Below are positions 22,093 to 34,439 of a stretch of DNA of 64,000 nt, one piece after another. The translations under genes and the position numbers were made by a program. Under the pieces are notes generated by a model. It made no database searches. It saw only the letters and a list, made by a program, of their open reading frames with translations, and had not been told where the DNA came from. This stretch comes from Isoetes taiwanensis (lineage: Eukaryota; Streptophyta; Lycopodiopsida; Isoetales; Isoetaceae), in NCBI GenBank assembly GCA_021234155.1, contig JAJEKV010000014.1, positions 890,949-954,948 of the forward strand, given 5' to 3'. Within the stretch, counting starts at the first letter, position 1; every line of letters starts with the position of its first letter.

Positions 22093-22403
22093 CCATTGTC
22101 CCATGCTTTTTTTTTCCTTCACTTTTTCCTTTTTCTCACCCTTCCTCTCTTCCTCTTTTCATGCCCTTCTCCTCCTCTCTTTTTCATTTCCCTCTTCCCT
22201 ATTCCTCGTGAACTTTTTCCTTCCCTTTTTCCACCTTTTCATGTGCCCCTTTTCTTATTTTTCGCACCCTCTTCCTTTTTTTCCTCATGCCCCTTCTCCT
22301 TTATTTTCTTCTTTTTTTCCCATTATCCCATGCTTTTTCCCCTTCACTTTTCATTTTTCTCACCCTTTCTATCTTCCCTTTTCATGCCCTTCCCCCTCTT
22401 TTA
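21560..22403. repeat. Polypyrimidine tract, left half
   Basis: About 840 bp almost wholly of T and C on the plus strand, with T runs up to 30 near 22063-22092 and irregular 'ttttccc' units. Long frames on both strands (Phe/Ser/Pro-rich on plus, Lys/Gly/Glu-rich on minus) are composition artefacts. It continues at 34440 after element C. Confidence 0.9.
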
Positions 22404-24019
22404 CGTGGCGCTCCCGGAATATATCGACCCTCGGGACGTATACATCACGGGACTTTCCCCATGGCGACCATCTCACCATGGCGGGGCCCTCCCGCCTATT
22501 TCGGGCCATCTATGAAATGTGGCCCCAAGAAGGACACGGAGGGGTCATTAAACCACGCCTTCAATGGGACTCCTACGTCGCGGAAGCATGAATCAAGGGT
22601 TAGCACACACAAAGATGAATATATATAAATAACCACCACGAAGGGTGGCGTATCCATCAAAATACCAGCGGCATAGATCATGCATCTAATCCTAAGAAGA
22701 CACCCAAACCCGGGTTCTACCCCCGGCTCGGACTTCCGTGGGGATCGGTGGCCACGGCCGGGCCTCAAAGAGATCAGCAGACCGGAGGTCTTGGCATGGC
22801 GTTAGGCTGGCATAGAACATTGGCTAGGGTTGTCCACTCCATCCGCCCCTCACGTGCACACTTTGCGGATGGGTCAATTCATGCTATGGCTTTGCTATAG
22901 CCTTCCCGGAGACGCAAACTTCGGGGCATCACCCTCCCGAGCCTACTCGGGGTTCATGGCGCTTTGGTCCGATGATGCAGGTCGAGGCGTCCCCTTCGAG
23001 AATCCACGGTGGTTCCATGGGTGAGCTAGAGAATACGTGCGCATCAGCGACCCCGCATCCGTGCCGACTTACTCACCCTAAATCTACTCAAAGTGCAAGG
23101 TGCTCCATCACGGATCACACCTTCCCACCCGAAAGTGTCGGACCCATACCCGACCCCTCGTGACCGGCTTCTCGGGCCCCTAGCCCACTGTAGGAGTCTC
23201 GGGAGCTTGTATGCTCATGCAAGACCCCACCCTCATGTCACCATTGTGTTCCTTGTGCGGTGCTAAGCCGGACCATAGCATCTAGGACCCGGTGGGTTCT
23301 TGTGCCTGAGCCGCATCTAATGGGACTTTGGGGGTGCTATCTAGGAGCATACTACTTTACACGGTTCGAGGCCTCTACCCCCGTAATCCCCCGTTTGGTC
23401 GGATCAAACAAAGAACCAACAATCCATCCTTTCGGGAGTAAGAACCAGAATTGAATATAAAGAGAACTTGTTTGTACAATCAAGGGTTAGTTTCTATGAT
23501 TGAATTACAAAGAGAACAGAGAAAAGACGGACACAACCAAGTGTTAACTAGAATTCACATAGCCACCTACCTGAATTACGGCTGGACTCATTCCCATGGG
23601 GCCCTCCATCTCCGGCGGTTGAAGATTCATTTGTGGCTTCCGCGAGGGGCGACCCGGTATGGTGGTTCTCTGCCCAGTGGTTGATGGCGCTCGGCTCCTG
23701 GCCTTCCTTGGTCGATCTTTAGGAGTCAATCCCCAGGGATAGGGGTCAAGTTGGCATCAAACTTGGCAACCCCCATGCTGCCTTAATCGATTGGGGCGGG
23801 TGGCGCCTTCCTAATTGGTAATTATCCTAATTTCCTAGGTTATAGGTTATTATTATTAATGTGTTAAATTAGCATAGCTAATTTAATCCTTTAATAAGGT
23901 AACCCCTAGGTTGCAATTAAGTTCCCATACCCCCATGGTAGTGTACCTTTAGGGAGTGGCGTGCTTGTATTTGTACGTGTCCCGTATAGTAGAACCCGTA
24001 TAAATCGTGGAGCGTCACA
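22404..24019 (-). repeat. Element C 3' LTR
   Basis: Direct copy of 32846-34439. Most differences between the two are small length changes in G/C-rich runs. Confidence 0.88.
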
Positions 24020-24033
24020 TTCTCCCCCTCCTT
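24020..24033 (-). other. Element C polypurine tract
   Basis: On the minus strand AAGGAGGGGGAGAA, directly followed by the LTR start TGTGACG; the classical chromovirus form. Confidence 0.85.
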
Positions 24034-24540
24034 AAAAATAATCTTGTCCTCGGCATTAGGGTTAACTAATTGAATACATATCGTAAAACACTGAATTAGA
24101 GAATGGAGTTAAGAATATAACATTAATACGTTGAGATTATAGTAATTTGGATAGTAATACATTGAAGTTAAAATATCAAAGTACAAGCACGCTCGATACA
24201 AACTTATGATCAAAGGAGTTTAGGACCGGAGTCCGATTTAAAACATTCTGACAACAAAATTCATACATGTAGACAAAACCAATACGGGACAAGTTGGGTC
24301 ATCAGCAATCCTCTATACAAGGCAGGTGACGACTTGTTCATTGGCCTTACTACGAAGCATATATCCGTAGGTTAATAATATGATTAAGTTGTGGTTGAAG
24401 GGACCACCCCCTGCAAATAAAAGAAAAAGTATCTAGAAGGGAATCTATCATGTGTACGGCTTGCAATTCATTGTGGCATGAGGAATGGTTCAGTTCCTCG
24501 TATAGCCGGAATGAACGGAGTCTATTTACTAGATGCCTTC
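24034..24540. other. Element C 3' untranslated region
   Basis: AT-rich internal DNA between the end of integrase and the polypurine tract. Only short frames; nothing recognised. Confidence 0.6.
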
Positions 24541-25449
24541 CTAGCAATTCGCGGTCATGTCAACATCAACAATACACCACGTCCTAGAGAACACGAAGGT
24601 GATCTCATCATCGGTTATTACTATCATATACGATGCGTCTACCCCTCTAAAACATGATTCTCGGTCAATCAAGCCTTCAAGCTTACCGCCGGGAGCGGGG
24701 TTGATAGCATCGTTGATGGTGCGGCCTTGAGATTCCCGCATGAAGTCCGGATAGTGCTTCTCAAGGTCTATCTTCATCACCCAGGTAGCATCTTCAACTG
24801 GTAAGTGCTTCCACTTGACCAAGTATTGCAACATTTGAGTCCTTCTGGTCTGTTTGTAAGCTCGATCAAGAAGAGCTTCGGGCACTATTTCCAGCTGCTC
24901 TTCAGTCATTTCTAGGAGGGTAGGGGTATCCAAAACCTCCTCTGGATCAGGGGTGTGTTGCTTCAGAAGACTCACGTGAAAGACCTTGTGGATCTTCAAG
25001 CGGGGTGGCAAGTCCAAGCGATATGCCTGTTCTCCCACACGTTCAGTAATCATGAACGGCCCAGCCCATCTGGGTGCCAACTTCTTACAGTTACCAATTT
25101 TAAGCTTGGCTTGTTTTACTTTGATCTTAAGCCAAACTGACTCACCCACCTGGAAGATTCGTGGGGTTCGGTGCTTATCCGCTAGACTCTTCTGACGACT
25201 GCGTGCGGCCAATAAGTAACCCCGAACTTCTTCCACCAAGGCCTGCATTTCTAAAAGGAGTTGTTGAGAGACCTCCACTTTAGAAACAGGATTATGCCAT
25301 GTGTCTGGAGTAAGACATTGGTAGCCATAATTTATCATGAAAGGAGACATTCTAGAAGACTCACGCTTTAATCTTGTTGTAAAAAATTCTACCAAGTAAA
25401 TATAATCCGCCCATTGTATTTGTTTACTCCATACATAGCTTCTTAGCAT
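24541..25449 (-). pseudogene. Element C integrase C-terminal part with chromodomain
   Basis: Contains SRMSPFMINYGYQCLTPDTW, then the C-terminal strands LAPRWAGPFMITERVGEQAY and LPPRLKIHKVFHVSLLKQH. The chromodomain-like end reads ALLDRAYKQTRRTQMLQYL with VKWKHLPVEDATWVMKIDLE. In chromoviruses this end directs insertion to marked chromatin. A short tail of about 70 residues follows (SRTWCIVDVDMTANC), also present in B. Broken. Confidence 0.85.
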
Positions 25450-25473
25450 GTCTTCGATATCTGATTGACCGCG

Positions 25474-27882
25474 TTACGTTTGACCATCTGTCTGAGGATG
25501 GTAGGCTGTACTCATGGCAAGCTTGGTCTGGATGGTGGCGAAGAAATCCTTCCAGAATGCACTGACAAACTTAGGATCCCTATCCGATACAATTACTCTC
25601 GGCATCCCGTGCAACCTGAAAATTTCCTTTGCAAAGAGCAAGGCGGTGTCGAAGGCGGTGTCCGTGGTGCGACATGGCAGGAAGTGAGCCATCTTTGATA
25701 ATTTGTCGACCACGACCATTAAGGCATCATACCCACGGAGAGTACGTGGAAGCCCCACAATGAAATCCATGGTTATGACTTCCCACTTGGCGTTATCCAA
25801 AGGTTGCAGCTCCCCAGGAACTCTTAATTGCTCCGCCTTGGTTTGCTGACAAACCTGACACTGTTTGATGTACCTAGCAATATCCTTCTTCATGGAAGGC
25901 CAAAAATAGCTGGAGCGGATCTTAAAGTAAGTTTTCATAAAACCCGCATGTCCTGCTATAGGGCTGTTGTGTGTGTCATGGAGAATCAGCTTTCGCACCC
26001 CTGAAGTCGCTGGAACACACAACTTATCTTTGTAATATAATAAATTGCCCTCCTTCTTATATGAACGGAATGCCTCACGTTCTCTATCGGTACGGGCTTC
26101 CCTACCCAAACTTTCCCAAATATTACAGAATTCGGGATCTGTGGCCAAGGTCTGCTCTATCTGCTTCCCAAACTCGCTGGTGAGTGTGGAAATGGCATTA
26201 CAATGGGTGCGGGTTATGAAGGGATGACGTGACAAAGCATCCGCAACCACATTGTGCTTTCCTGGCTTGTATACAATCTCGAAGTCATATTCCTCGAGGA
26301 ATTCCATCCATCTTCGCTGACGGAGATTCAGATTTGGCTGGGTGGATAGATAGCGGAGACTCTGATGATCCGTATCCAGCTGAAATCTTCTACCAAGAAG
26401 GTAGTGTCTCCAAATACGGAGAGCACGTACAACTGCTAGCAACTCCTGATCATGGGTAGGATATCGCTGCTCTGCATCGTTCATCTTCTTTGAATCGTAA
26501 GCAACAACTCTCCCCTCCTGCATTAAGACACCACCGGTAGCTATCTTACTCGCATCGGTGGCTACCGATTTATCCTTTTCCGGATCAGGCAAGGTAAGGA
26601 CTGGTGCAGATGTTAAAGCATCCTTGAGTTTCTGAAAGCCGACTTGGACTTTTGTTTTCCAATGTTCCATCCAATCCTTTACTTTCTCATGCCTTGTGAG
26701 ATTAGTAAGAGGTGCGGCAATTGTTGCAAAGTCCTTGACAAATTTCCGATAATATCCTGCGAGTCCCAAGAAACTCCGGACCTCTGAAACATTAGCTGGA
26801 ATGGGCCAATCCTTTACTGCTTCTATCTTAGCTGGATCTGTAGCAATTCCTTCTGCTGAGATAATATGCCCCAAATAGTCTACCCTCGGAGTGGCGAACT
26901 TGCATTTAGAGAACTTGGCAAAGAGCTGATGGCGCCTTAGCTTTTGCAAAGCTAATCGAAGATGTTGTTCATGTTGCTGCAAGGTTTTACTATAGATGAG
27001 AATGTCATCAAAGAAAATGACAACAAAGTCATCCAAGTATTGGCGGAAGATGTCATTCATCAACCGCATAAACGTTGCAGGGGCGTTGGTCAATCCAAAA
27101 GGCATGACAGTGAATTCGTAATGCCCATATCTGGTACGAAAAGCAGACTTATGGATGTCCTGTTCCTTAATCCTTATCTGATGGTACCCGGAGCGCAAAT
27201 CAATCTTTGAGAAATATTTTGCTCCTTGTAACTGGTCCATAAGATCATCTGCCCTAGGCAAAGCATAGCGATTCTTGATGGTATGCTTATTGAGTTGCCT
27301 ATAATCAATACACATCCTTAAGGAGCCATCTTTCTTCTTGACAAAAAGAATAGGAGCACCAAAGGGTGAAACACTGGGCCGAATAAACCCCACATTCAGT
27401 AACTCTTGTAGCTGTTTCTTAAGCTCTGCTAACTCCGGAGGACTCATTCGGTACGGGGCTTTGCTGGTAGGCTTAGTACCCGGTTCAAGAGTTATCTCAC
27501 ATTCCACCCCTCTAAAAGGAGGAAGCTTGTGGATCTCATCTGGAAAAAGATCGCTAAATTCTCGAAGAAGGGTAGCAATGTCCGATGGTAAAGCGTCGAT
27601 TACTTGCTGCTGTTTGGAGTCCGACTCAATGGAAGCAAGTTTAATGAGGCAAAGAAGTTCATTCCTGCGCATAGCTTTTCCTAGCTGCTTTACTGACATT
27701 GACTGCATGACGGAGTGTAATGAATCACCTTTTATCGTCACACGTGCTCCATTAGCGGCGTTGAAGGTGACCTCCCCTGTATCTTTCTCCGTCATTCCAT
27801 AGGACTTCCCGAATTCCTTCATTTCGTCTAACCAAGATTCCGCATTCAAGCCTCCTCTGGATTTCCCATCAAACTGCGCCAA
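25474..27882 (-). pseudogene. Element C pol: gag/protease remnant, RT, RNase H, integrase
   Basis: RT has [59 protein letters not shown] and the active site [10 protein letters not shown]. RNase H shows [16 protein letters not shown] and [20 protein letters not shown]. Integrase has the HHCC site ([14 protein letters not shown]...CQVCQQTK), [28 protein letters not shown] and [12 protein letters not shown]. The first residues are Gag-like ([20 protein letters not shown]) followed by the tail of the protease region. Closest in style to chromovirus pol; near-identical blocks occur in B. Broken as part of its element. Confidence 0.92.
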
Positions 27883-28399
27883 TTTCCGGTTCTTCCATAT
27901 ACTAGTGATAGGCGTATCAGTGTGCGATTTTTTTTATTATTCCTTATCCTTACGCCTTGAATGGTCAACGTCCAGATAACGAGGAACCCGAAGAACCGAA
28001 GTGGTTGAATGTGAGGAAAATTATGAAGGGCGCTATCCTTAGAGGAACCGATGGCGCTTAGCATGAGTCCTCCTGCAATGCAGTCTGGGGCTAGCTATGG
28101 GAGGAGATGGCTGTTGTGCGGGTGGACTCAATGGTCAGGTTGGAGGTAATTCGGTCCGTCCTCCATGAGTATGTGGCGATGGATTGGTATGCAACACATA
28201 AGCACAGTAACTTCATGCACGTAGTTGCCTTTTCATTAACATCAATTCTGTTCAGGGGGTGAGCCCTCTTGGCGTTGGAGGGTGTTGCCAAAGCGTTACG
28301 TTACATTACAACGCCTATAGGAGTCATTCATGAATATATAAGCGATTTACATTAATGTGCAATCCCTTTTTTAAGTTAATTGAACAAAAGTATATACAA

Positions 28400-31300
28400 A
28401 CGAAGACAATATTTGTATTTCATTCAAGTTGATTCTAACAACGGGTTGATTGATACATGGATTGAGACAAAAGTAGGTATGATACAATGGGAACTTTTAA
28501 AGTTCTCCAACACTTCAATGCCCGTAACCACAACAACGAAAACATAGCGGAAGAGACCAAGCTTAGGGGTTGGCGAAGGAGTCTGAGGATCGTGTGGCGG
28601 TACTCTCCGTCTGTTCTAACAAGTTTATAGCGTGCCCAGGCTTGGACAATGATTGCTTGGTACTCCCATGTTGGGCTGATAATCGAAAGGTTAAAGAGCC
28701 TTCGCATCGCATGAAAGAGTTGCCAAAGATGGTGCGTTGGCGTCCTCAAAGGCTTCGTGCCCGGTCATATTCCAATAGTCCCGATGCGACCGGGGGTCAT
28801 CTTCAGATCCTCGAAAAGCTTCCCTCGAGGATGTTAACTATCTCTAGCCCTTTGTCGGGTCTTAGAGTTCCCCAGTGGCGCGGTGGTTCGGTTTTCAAGC
28901 CTCCTCCCACTCTGGATATTCACCATATCTCTGGCCATAGTCCTGGTCTGGCGGCCCGGGATCGTCTCTCCTAACCATGTCGGTGATTCTTTCCTCATAC
29001 TCCCAAATGGTTTCCTCTGCAACATAGTTGGAGTGAATAGAGAACATTTTGTAATTCCACTATACCCTAAACTTTAATGCTTTGGAAGAGGATGTCATAA
29101 AAAAAACAATTTAGTTATACTCATCAAGAAAACTTTGTATTTAATAAGTAGATAAGGTACACATTGTCCAATATGGTTTAAACAATTACCAATCCAAAAT
29201 CTCATAAATACATGTATATATATATAGTACTCTTAGTTCAGGAACTAGGCCCTGCCTCTTTATCCTTAGCCCTAGGAGGTGGGGGAGGCGGTCGGTGTCG
29301 CAGCAGAGCTACCCCAGGGTCCACTGTGGCCGCCGCAACAGATGCAACCTCTGGTGGATAGGCAACGGCCAATGGGGCTGCCGTGAGGAGCTTCATGCCC
29401 ATCCAAGGCGCAATATCTTGGCCCAAGGCCGTAAGGGCAAGATCCCGTCGTACGAGTACATACGTAAACGTACGATAGGGAAGCTTCTTGTGGCCGGCGA
29501 GTGTAGAAAGTGCACGGAGGGCCCACCATGAAGCTTCAGCCTCTGGCCCTAAGTCCCGGGCTATGAAGAGAACCTGCCCGTATTTGAAGGCCGACAAAAA
29601 GAAACGGGTGAGGTGGTTACCCAGCACCTTCCCTTGCGGAGTTTCAGATCACCGACCCACTTCCTTATCAAGTCCATGGGGACTTCTTCCTCCTTGAGCT
29701 CCTGTTGCTCCTCCTTCTTATCGCGCGGGTTATGATATAAATCTTCACCCTCATCATCTCGAGTCGGAGGGAACCTCAACCATATTGATGTTTGGGGCGT
29801 GAGGTCCCATAGCCCGAGTGAAGGCATCAGTGCGTGGTTCTTGGGTTGGTTCTGCATCATCACAAAGTCCTTGAGCGTAATAGAGTCTCCGCTGGCTCTA
29901 GGGTCTCCCCGCCCAGGAACTGCAGCAGGTGGTGCACCTCCGGGAAGCTTCGGTAGAAGTGAAGTCGATGAAATCATCCATACAATACTCCATGAAGCTC
30001 ATAAAGTACATGGTCTTTTTGCGCTTTAGCGTCTAAATCCGACCACTCGTGATGATGCGTCCGGATAATATCATCCAAGAGAAGGTATTCCTGCCCGGGT
30101 GATAAATAAGCGGAAGGCCGTCTAACCCCGACAAGCCTATAGATTGGTCCGCGGTAGCGGTGGTAGCTCCTCTGCTAGCTCTTTCCAGCGGGCAAAATTC
30201 GCCCATCCCTATATGCTCGTCATCCCCTCCTCGGAGGATTACAGCTTGCCCTTCTCTGCCAAAGGTTTCATCCTCAGCGTATTGGTCCATGAGGATGGCT
30301 AGGCGAAAGTAGCTTCCAGATCTGCTGCCCCGATCTTTGGACCACCGGTAGGTGTTTACCCCATCGGAGTTTCCCCTTCAAGGCGTCATAGGCATGTGTG
30401 TCCCCGCCTAGCATCTGCCGAACTATCTCCCGCTCAAGTACAAGTGGGGAGGATCCCTAGAGGAATACCACCAGGAGGAAGCATTTCCTCCATGTAAAAG
30501 TCAAGGAATCCGGCATAGTCAGGATGCCGCATTTATGTTAACAAGGAGGTCTATCGCGTTGGCATAGCAAAGGCTGCAGCGGTCGAAGGGAACTGTGGAT
30601 CCCATTTCTCTCCATCAAGGTACCCGAGGCGGCAAGGTCGTGCGGCGTGTAATGCGCTAGAAGGGAGGAGAGAGGAAAAGAAAGCGTTTAAAATAACCCT
30701 CTGGTCCCCTTTTAAACCCTCTTAATAAAAGGCGGCGTCGGCATTTTATTTTAAATTTAACATGGAAAAAACATTAAACTTTTAATTCAAAATGAAAGCT
30801 TCTTTATTAATTATCACAAAAAAAAATATGTACAATTCGCGGATCCCTTAAGTAGGCTAAGGTTGCTCCCCAGTATCCTACGGTGAGGGCCAAATCCTTA
30901 GGCATTATGGTGACCCTCTTTGCGTGGATAGCGCAAAGGTTGGCGTCACCAAAAAGTGCTACCAAGTAGGCTTCAGCAGCCTCTTGGGCGCCAAAATTAC
31001 AAAGATGCGGAAAACGGAGATCGGTCTTAAATTGCTGTGCGATCTCCGTGCCGCCTCTCTGAAAAGCAGCTTCACGATCCGGAAGGTCGTGGACTTCTGA
31101 AATTTCTTGGATCTCCGCAATGCCCGCGATCTTACCGGTCGAACCGATGAGGCTTCCGGCGCGGGCCGAGGGGCCCCCACGATGTTGGCACCGTCTTAGC
31201 CCGACAACCGGCCGGAGTTATCCACTCTCTCTGCTGCCTGGTCGAAGTTGGTCTTCTTCCCAAAAGCCCCGCAGGTCTTTAACTTATCCTTGTATTGACT

Positions 31301-32260
31301 GCCGGCCTTATGGGCAACTCCTTCCTCCTCGGGAGCTTAACGGTTTGGATGCATTGGTTTTGGGTTCGAGCCACTCCCGATGCACCTCCTCCTGATTGAT
31401 CCAGCTGATCTTGTCGGTCCCGCTCCTCTTGCTCCAACTTCTCGCTCTTCCCGAGCCCTCCTTAGGTCTTCTTGGATCTGAGCAAAAAGTTGGGCTGCTG
31501 CGACGCGGCGATTAAGTTCAGCCCGTGGTACCTTTTGTAGCCGAAGACCCATATCTATCCCGAATAGTTGTCGGATAGTCTATCTTGATGTCGGGATTTC
31601 TCCCCATACAAAGCTGTTGGAACCCTCATGCCATTGGTATGGGGGAACCTCAATAATCGCCCATCGATGGCCACAAAGCCGCCTCTCAGGTATCTCTTAG
31701 GTACTCCCTACCCCGGGCTCTGCGTGTCGGTGGCTTTCGATTCCGTTGGTGGGTCTTCCACTGGCAAAACCCCCTAATCCGGTCGGCCTCGGTCGACATC
31801 TTCCTCCTCCGTATGGCCTTCTGTTGGGAGGATAAAATTTGATGAGCATCATCACCATGTCGAGTTGCTCAACAAGGGTATATCACGGGAGCTGGCGTAG
31901 GTTCAGCCGGATGAGGAATGGCTCTGAGAAGTGATAGACAGGATATGGAATCCTATCGTTGTTCTCAAACCTATTGACCAGCTCATCCAACAAGATGTCG
32001 ATGAGGGCTGGGTCAGTAGCCATGTGCTTAGCAATCATGGCGTAGATCTCCACGATGCTCATGGTGGTTGGATCTGGAGCGCTCTTGGTGATGGCCATAG
32101 GGAATAGTGAGGCGCTGGCAGCGAAGAGGATGGCAAAGGGGGCGCTGAGATGCACAAGGCACAAGGGCGGAGGATCAAGGTCCGGTCTGGTGGCGATGGC
32201 GGAGGGCGGCTCAGGCGGTTGGAGGCGAAGAAGCAAAAGCAAATGACAGAAAATGGTTTG
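28400..32260 (-). pseudogene. Element C pre-gag ORF block (unknown function)
   Basis: Several open stretches lie between the primer site and gag. They parallel, in the same order, the block of element B. First is a segment near 31883-32242 with ALIDILLDELVNRFENN and RIPYPVYHFSEPFLIRLN. Next is one at 29238-29627 with LGNHLTRFFLSAFKYGQVLF, EASWWALRALSTLAGHKK and VRRDLALTALGQ. Last is one at 28435-28749 with RRLFNLSIISPTWEYQAIIV and QAWARYKLVR. No known enzyme motif is visible. Conservation of order and motifs between two separate elements argues that this was a real gene region. Broken. Confidence 0.6.
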
Positions 32261-32832
32261 CTAAACGGCCAATTAACTTTTAAAATTTCAAAATTTTTTC
32301 CTTATTAACTTCAAAATTTTATTATTAAAAAAAATATACGGCGGAAATACGCGCCACATACGGTCGGGCGCCGATGGCATTATCTGGGTTTTACGCCTTC
32401 ACTGGTGTCGTCGAAATGCAAGCGGCGCCCGAGTTGACCTGGCGGGCCCGCGTTGACTCGAGTCTGACGGGTCGGGCGCCGACAGCATTTCGGGCGCTTC
32501 TAACTTGACTGCAAAGCGACAAAAAGCAAGCGGCGCCCGAATTCGTTTTTGGGCCTGCCCTTGACTATTTTTCGCCTGGAGTTGACTGTTTTAGGGTAAT
32601 TCGAGTGCGCCCAATCCAATGGAGCCATCATCTTTGTCATTTGAGTTACCCACGGCACCTGCTAGGCCTCAATCTTGGCTCCTCCACTTCAAAGCTACAA
32701 TTTCTTAACTTAACCTAACACCAAACCAAACAACAAAGAGAACTAACGACACATTGACTTAGCCTCCTCCTAACTACTGGGTTATTTCGAGTTAGTGTTT
32801 GGCGGTGCTATGATTTGAACAACCGAAATCCG

Positions 32833-32844
32833 GCTCTGATACCA
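32833..32844 (-). other. Element C primer-binding site (tRNA-iMet)
   Basis: Minus-strand TGGTATCAGAGC, complementary to the 3' end of plant initiator tRNA-Met, just inside the 5' LTR. Confidence 0.92.
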
Positions 32845-32845
32845 T

Positions 32846-34439
32846 CGGGACGCTCCGGAATATATATCGACCCTCGGACGTATACATGCGAGGACTTTCC
32901 CCCATGGCGACCATCTCACCATGAGGGGCCCTCCGTCTATTTCGGCCATCTATGAAATGTGGCCCGAAGAAGGACACGGATGGGTCATTAAATTACGCCT
33001 TCAATGGGACTCCTACGTCGGCGGAAGCATGAATCAAGGGTTAGCACCACGGCATGAATATATATAAATAACCACCACGAAGGGTGGCGTATCCATCAAA
33101 ATACCAACGGCATAGATCATGCATCTAATCCTAAAAAAGACACCCAAACCCCGGGTTCTACCCCCGCTCGGACTTCCATGGGGATCGGTACTGGTTGGGC
33201 CTCAAGAGATCAGCAGACCGAGTCTTGGCATGGCGTTGGCTGGCATAGAACATTGGCTAGGGTTGTCCACTCCATCCGCCCCTCCTGTGCACACTTTGCG
33301 GATGGGTCAATTCATGCTATGGCTTTGCTATAGCCTTAGGAGGCGCAAACTCGGGGCATCACCCTCACGAGCCTACTCCAGGGTTCATGGCCCTTGGTCC
33401 GATGAGGCGGGCCGGGTCGAGGCGTCCCCTTCGGAATCCAATGGTTCCATGGGTGAGCTAGAGAATCGTGCGCGCTCCACCCCCCTCGCATCCGTGCCGA
33501 CTTACTCACCCTAAATCTACTCAAAGTGCAAAGGTGCTCCATCACGGATCACACCTTCCCACCCGAGGAGTGTCAGACCCATACCGGCCCTCGTGTGACC
33601 GGCTATCAGGCCTAGCCCACTGTAGGAGTCTCGGGGAGCCTTGTATGCTCATGCAAGACCCCACCCTCATGTCACCACTTGTGTTCCTTATGCGGTGCTA
33701 AGCGGACCATAGCATCTAGGACCGGTGGGTTCTTGTGCCGCAGGCCCCGCATCTAATGGGACTTTACAGAGCTATCTAGGAGCATACTACTTTACGGTTC
33801 GGAGGCCTCTACCCCCGTAATCCCCCGTTTGAGTCGGATCAAACAAAGAACCAACAATCCATCCTTTTCGAGTAAGAACGAATTGAATATAAAGAGAACT
33901 TGTTTGTACAATCAAGGGTTAGTTTCTATGATTGAATTACAAAGAGAACAGAGAAAAGGCGGACACAACCAAGTGTTAACTAGAATTCACATAGCCACCT
34001 ACCTGAATTACGGCTGGACTCATTCCCATGGGGCCTCCATCTCTGGCGGTTGAAGATTCAGGCTGTGGCTTCACGGGGGCGATTGGTATGGTGGTTCTCT
34101 GCAGGTGGTTGATGGCGCTCGCTCCCGCCTTCCTTGGTCGATCTTTAGGAGTCAATCCCGGGATAGGGGTCAAGTTGGCATCAAACTTGGCAACCCCCAT
34201 GCTTGCTTGTCGATTGGGGCGGTGGCGCCTTCTAATTGGTAATTATCCTAATTTCCTAGGTTATAGGTTATTATTATTAATGTGTTAAATTAGCATAGCT
34301 AATTTAATCCTTTGTAAGGTAACCCCCTAGGTTGCAATTAAGTTCCCATACCCCCATGGTAGTGTACCTTTAGGGAGTGACGTGCTTGTATTTGTACGTG
34401 TCCCGTATAGTAGACCGTATAAATACGTGGAACGTCACA
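32846..34439 (-). repeat. Element C 5' LTR
   Basis: Ends (on plus) with 'gtggaacgtcaca', the complement of TGTGACG. A TATA-like 'gtataaatacgtgg' at about 34418-34431 lies very close to the LTR's 5' end on the minus strand. Confidence 0.88.

Larger units (their letters stand above)
22404..34439 (-). mobile_element. Element C: chromovirus-like Ty3/gypsy retrotransposon with pre-gag ORF block (fossil)
   Basis: Two LTRs of about 1.6 kb in direct orientation bound 8.8 kb. On the minus strand the order is 5' LTR (right), tRNA-iMet primer site, pre-gag block, gag remnant, protease remnant, RT, RNase H, integrase, chromodomain, polypurine tract, 3' LTR. The target duplication is TTTTA/TTTTC, and both flanks are polypyrimidine, so C inserted into that tract. 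Its LTRs are related to those of B and D. Broken, probably more than ten breaks, mostly in the pre-gag and gag part. Younger than B by nesting. Confidence 0.9.
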
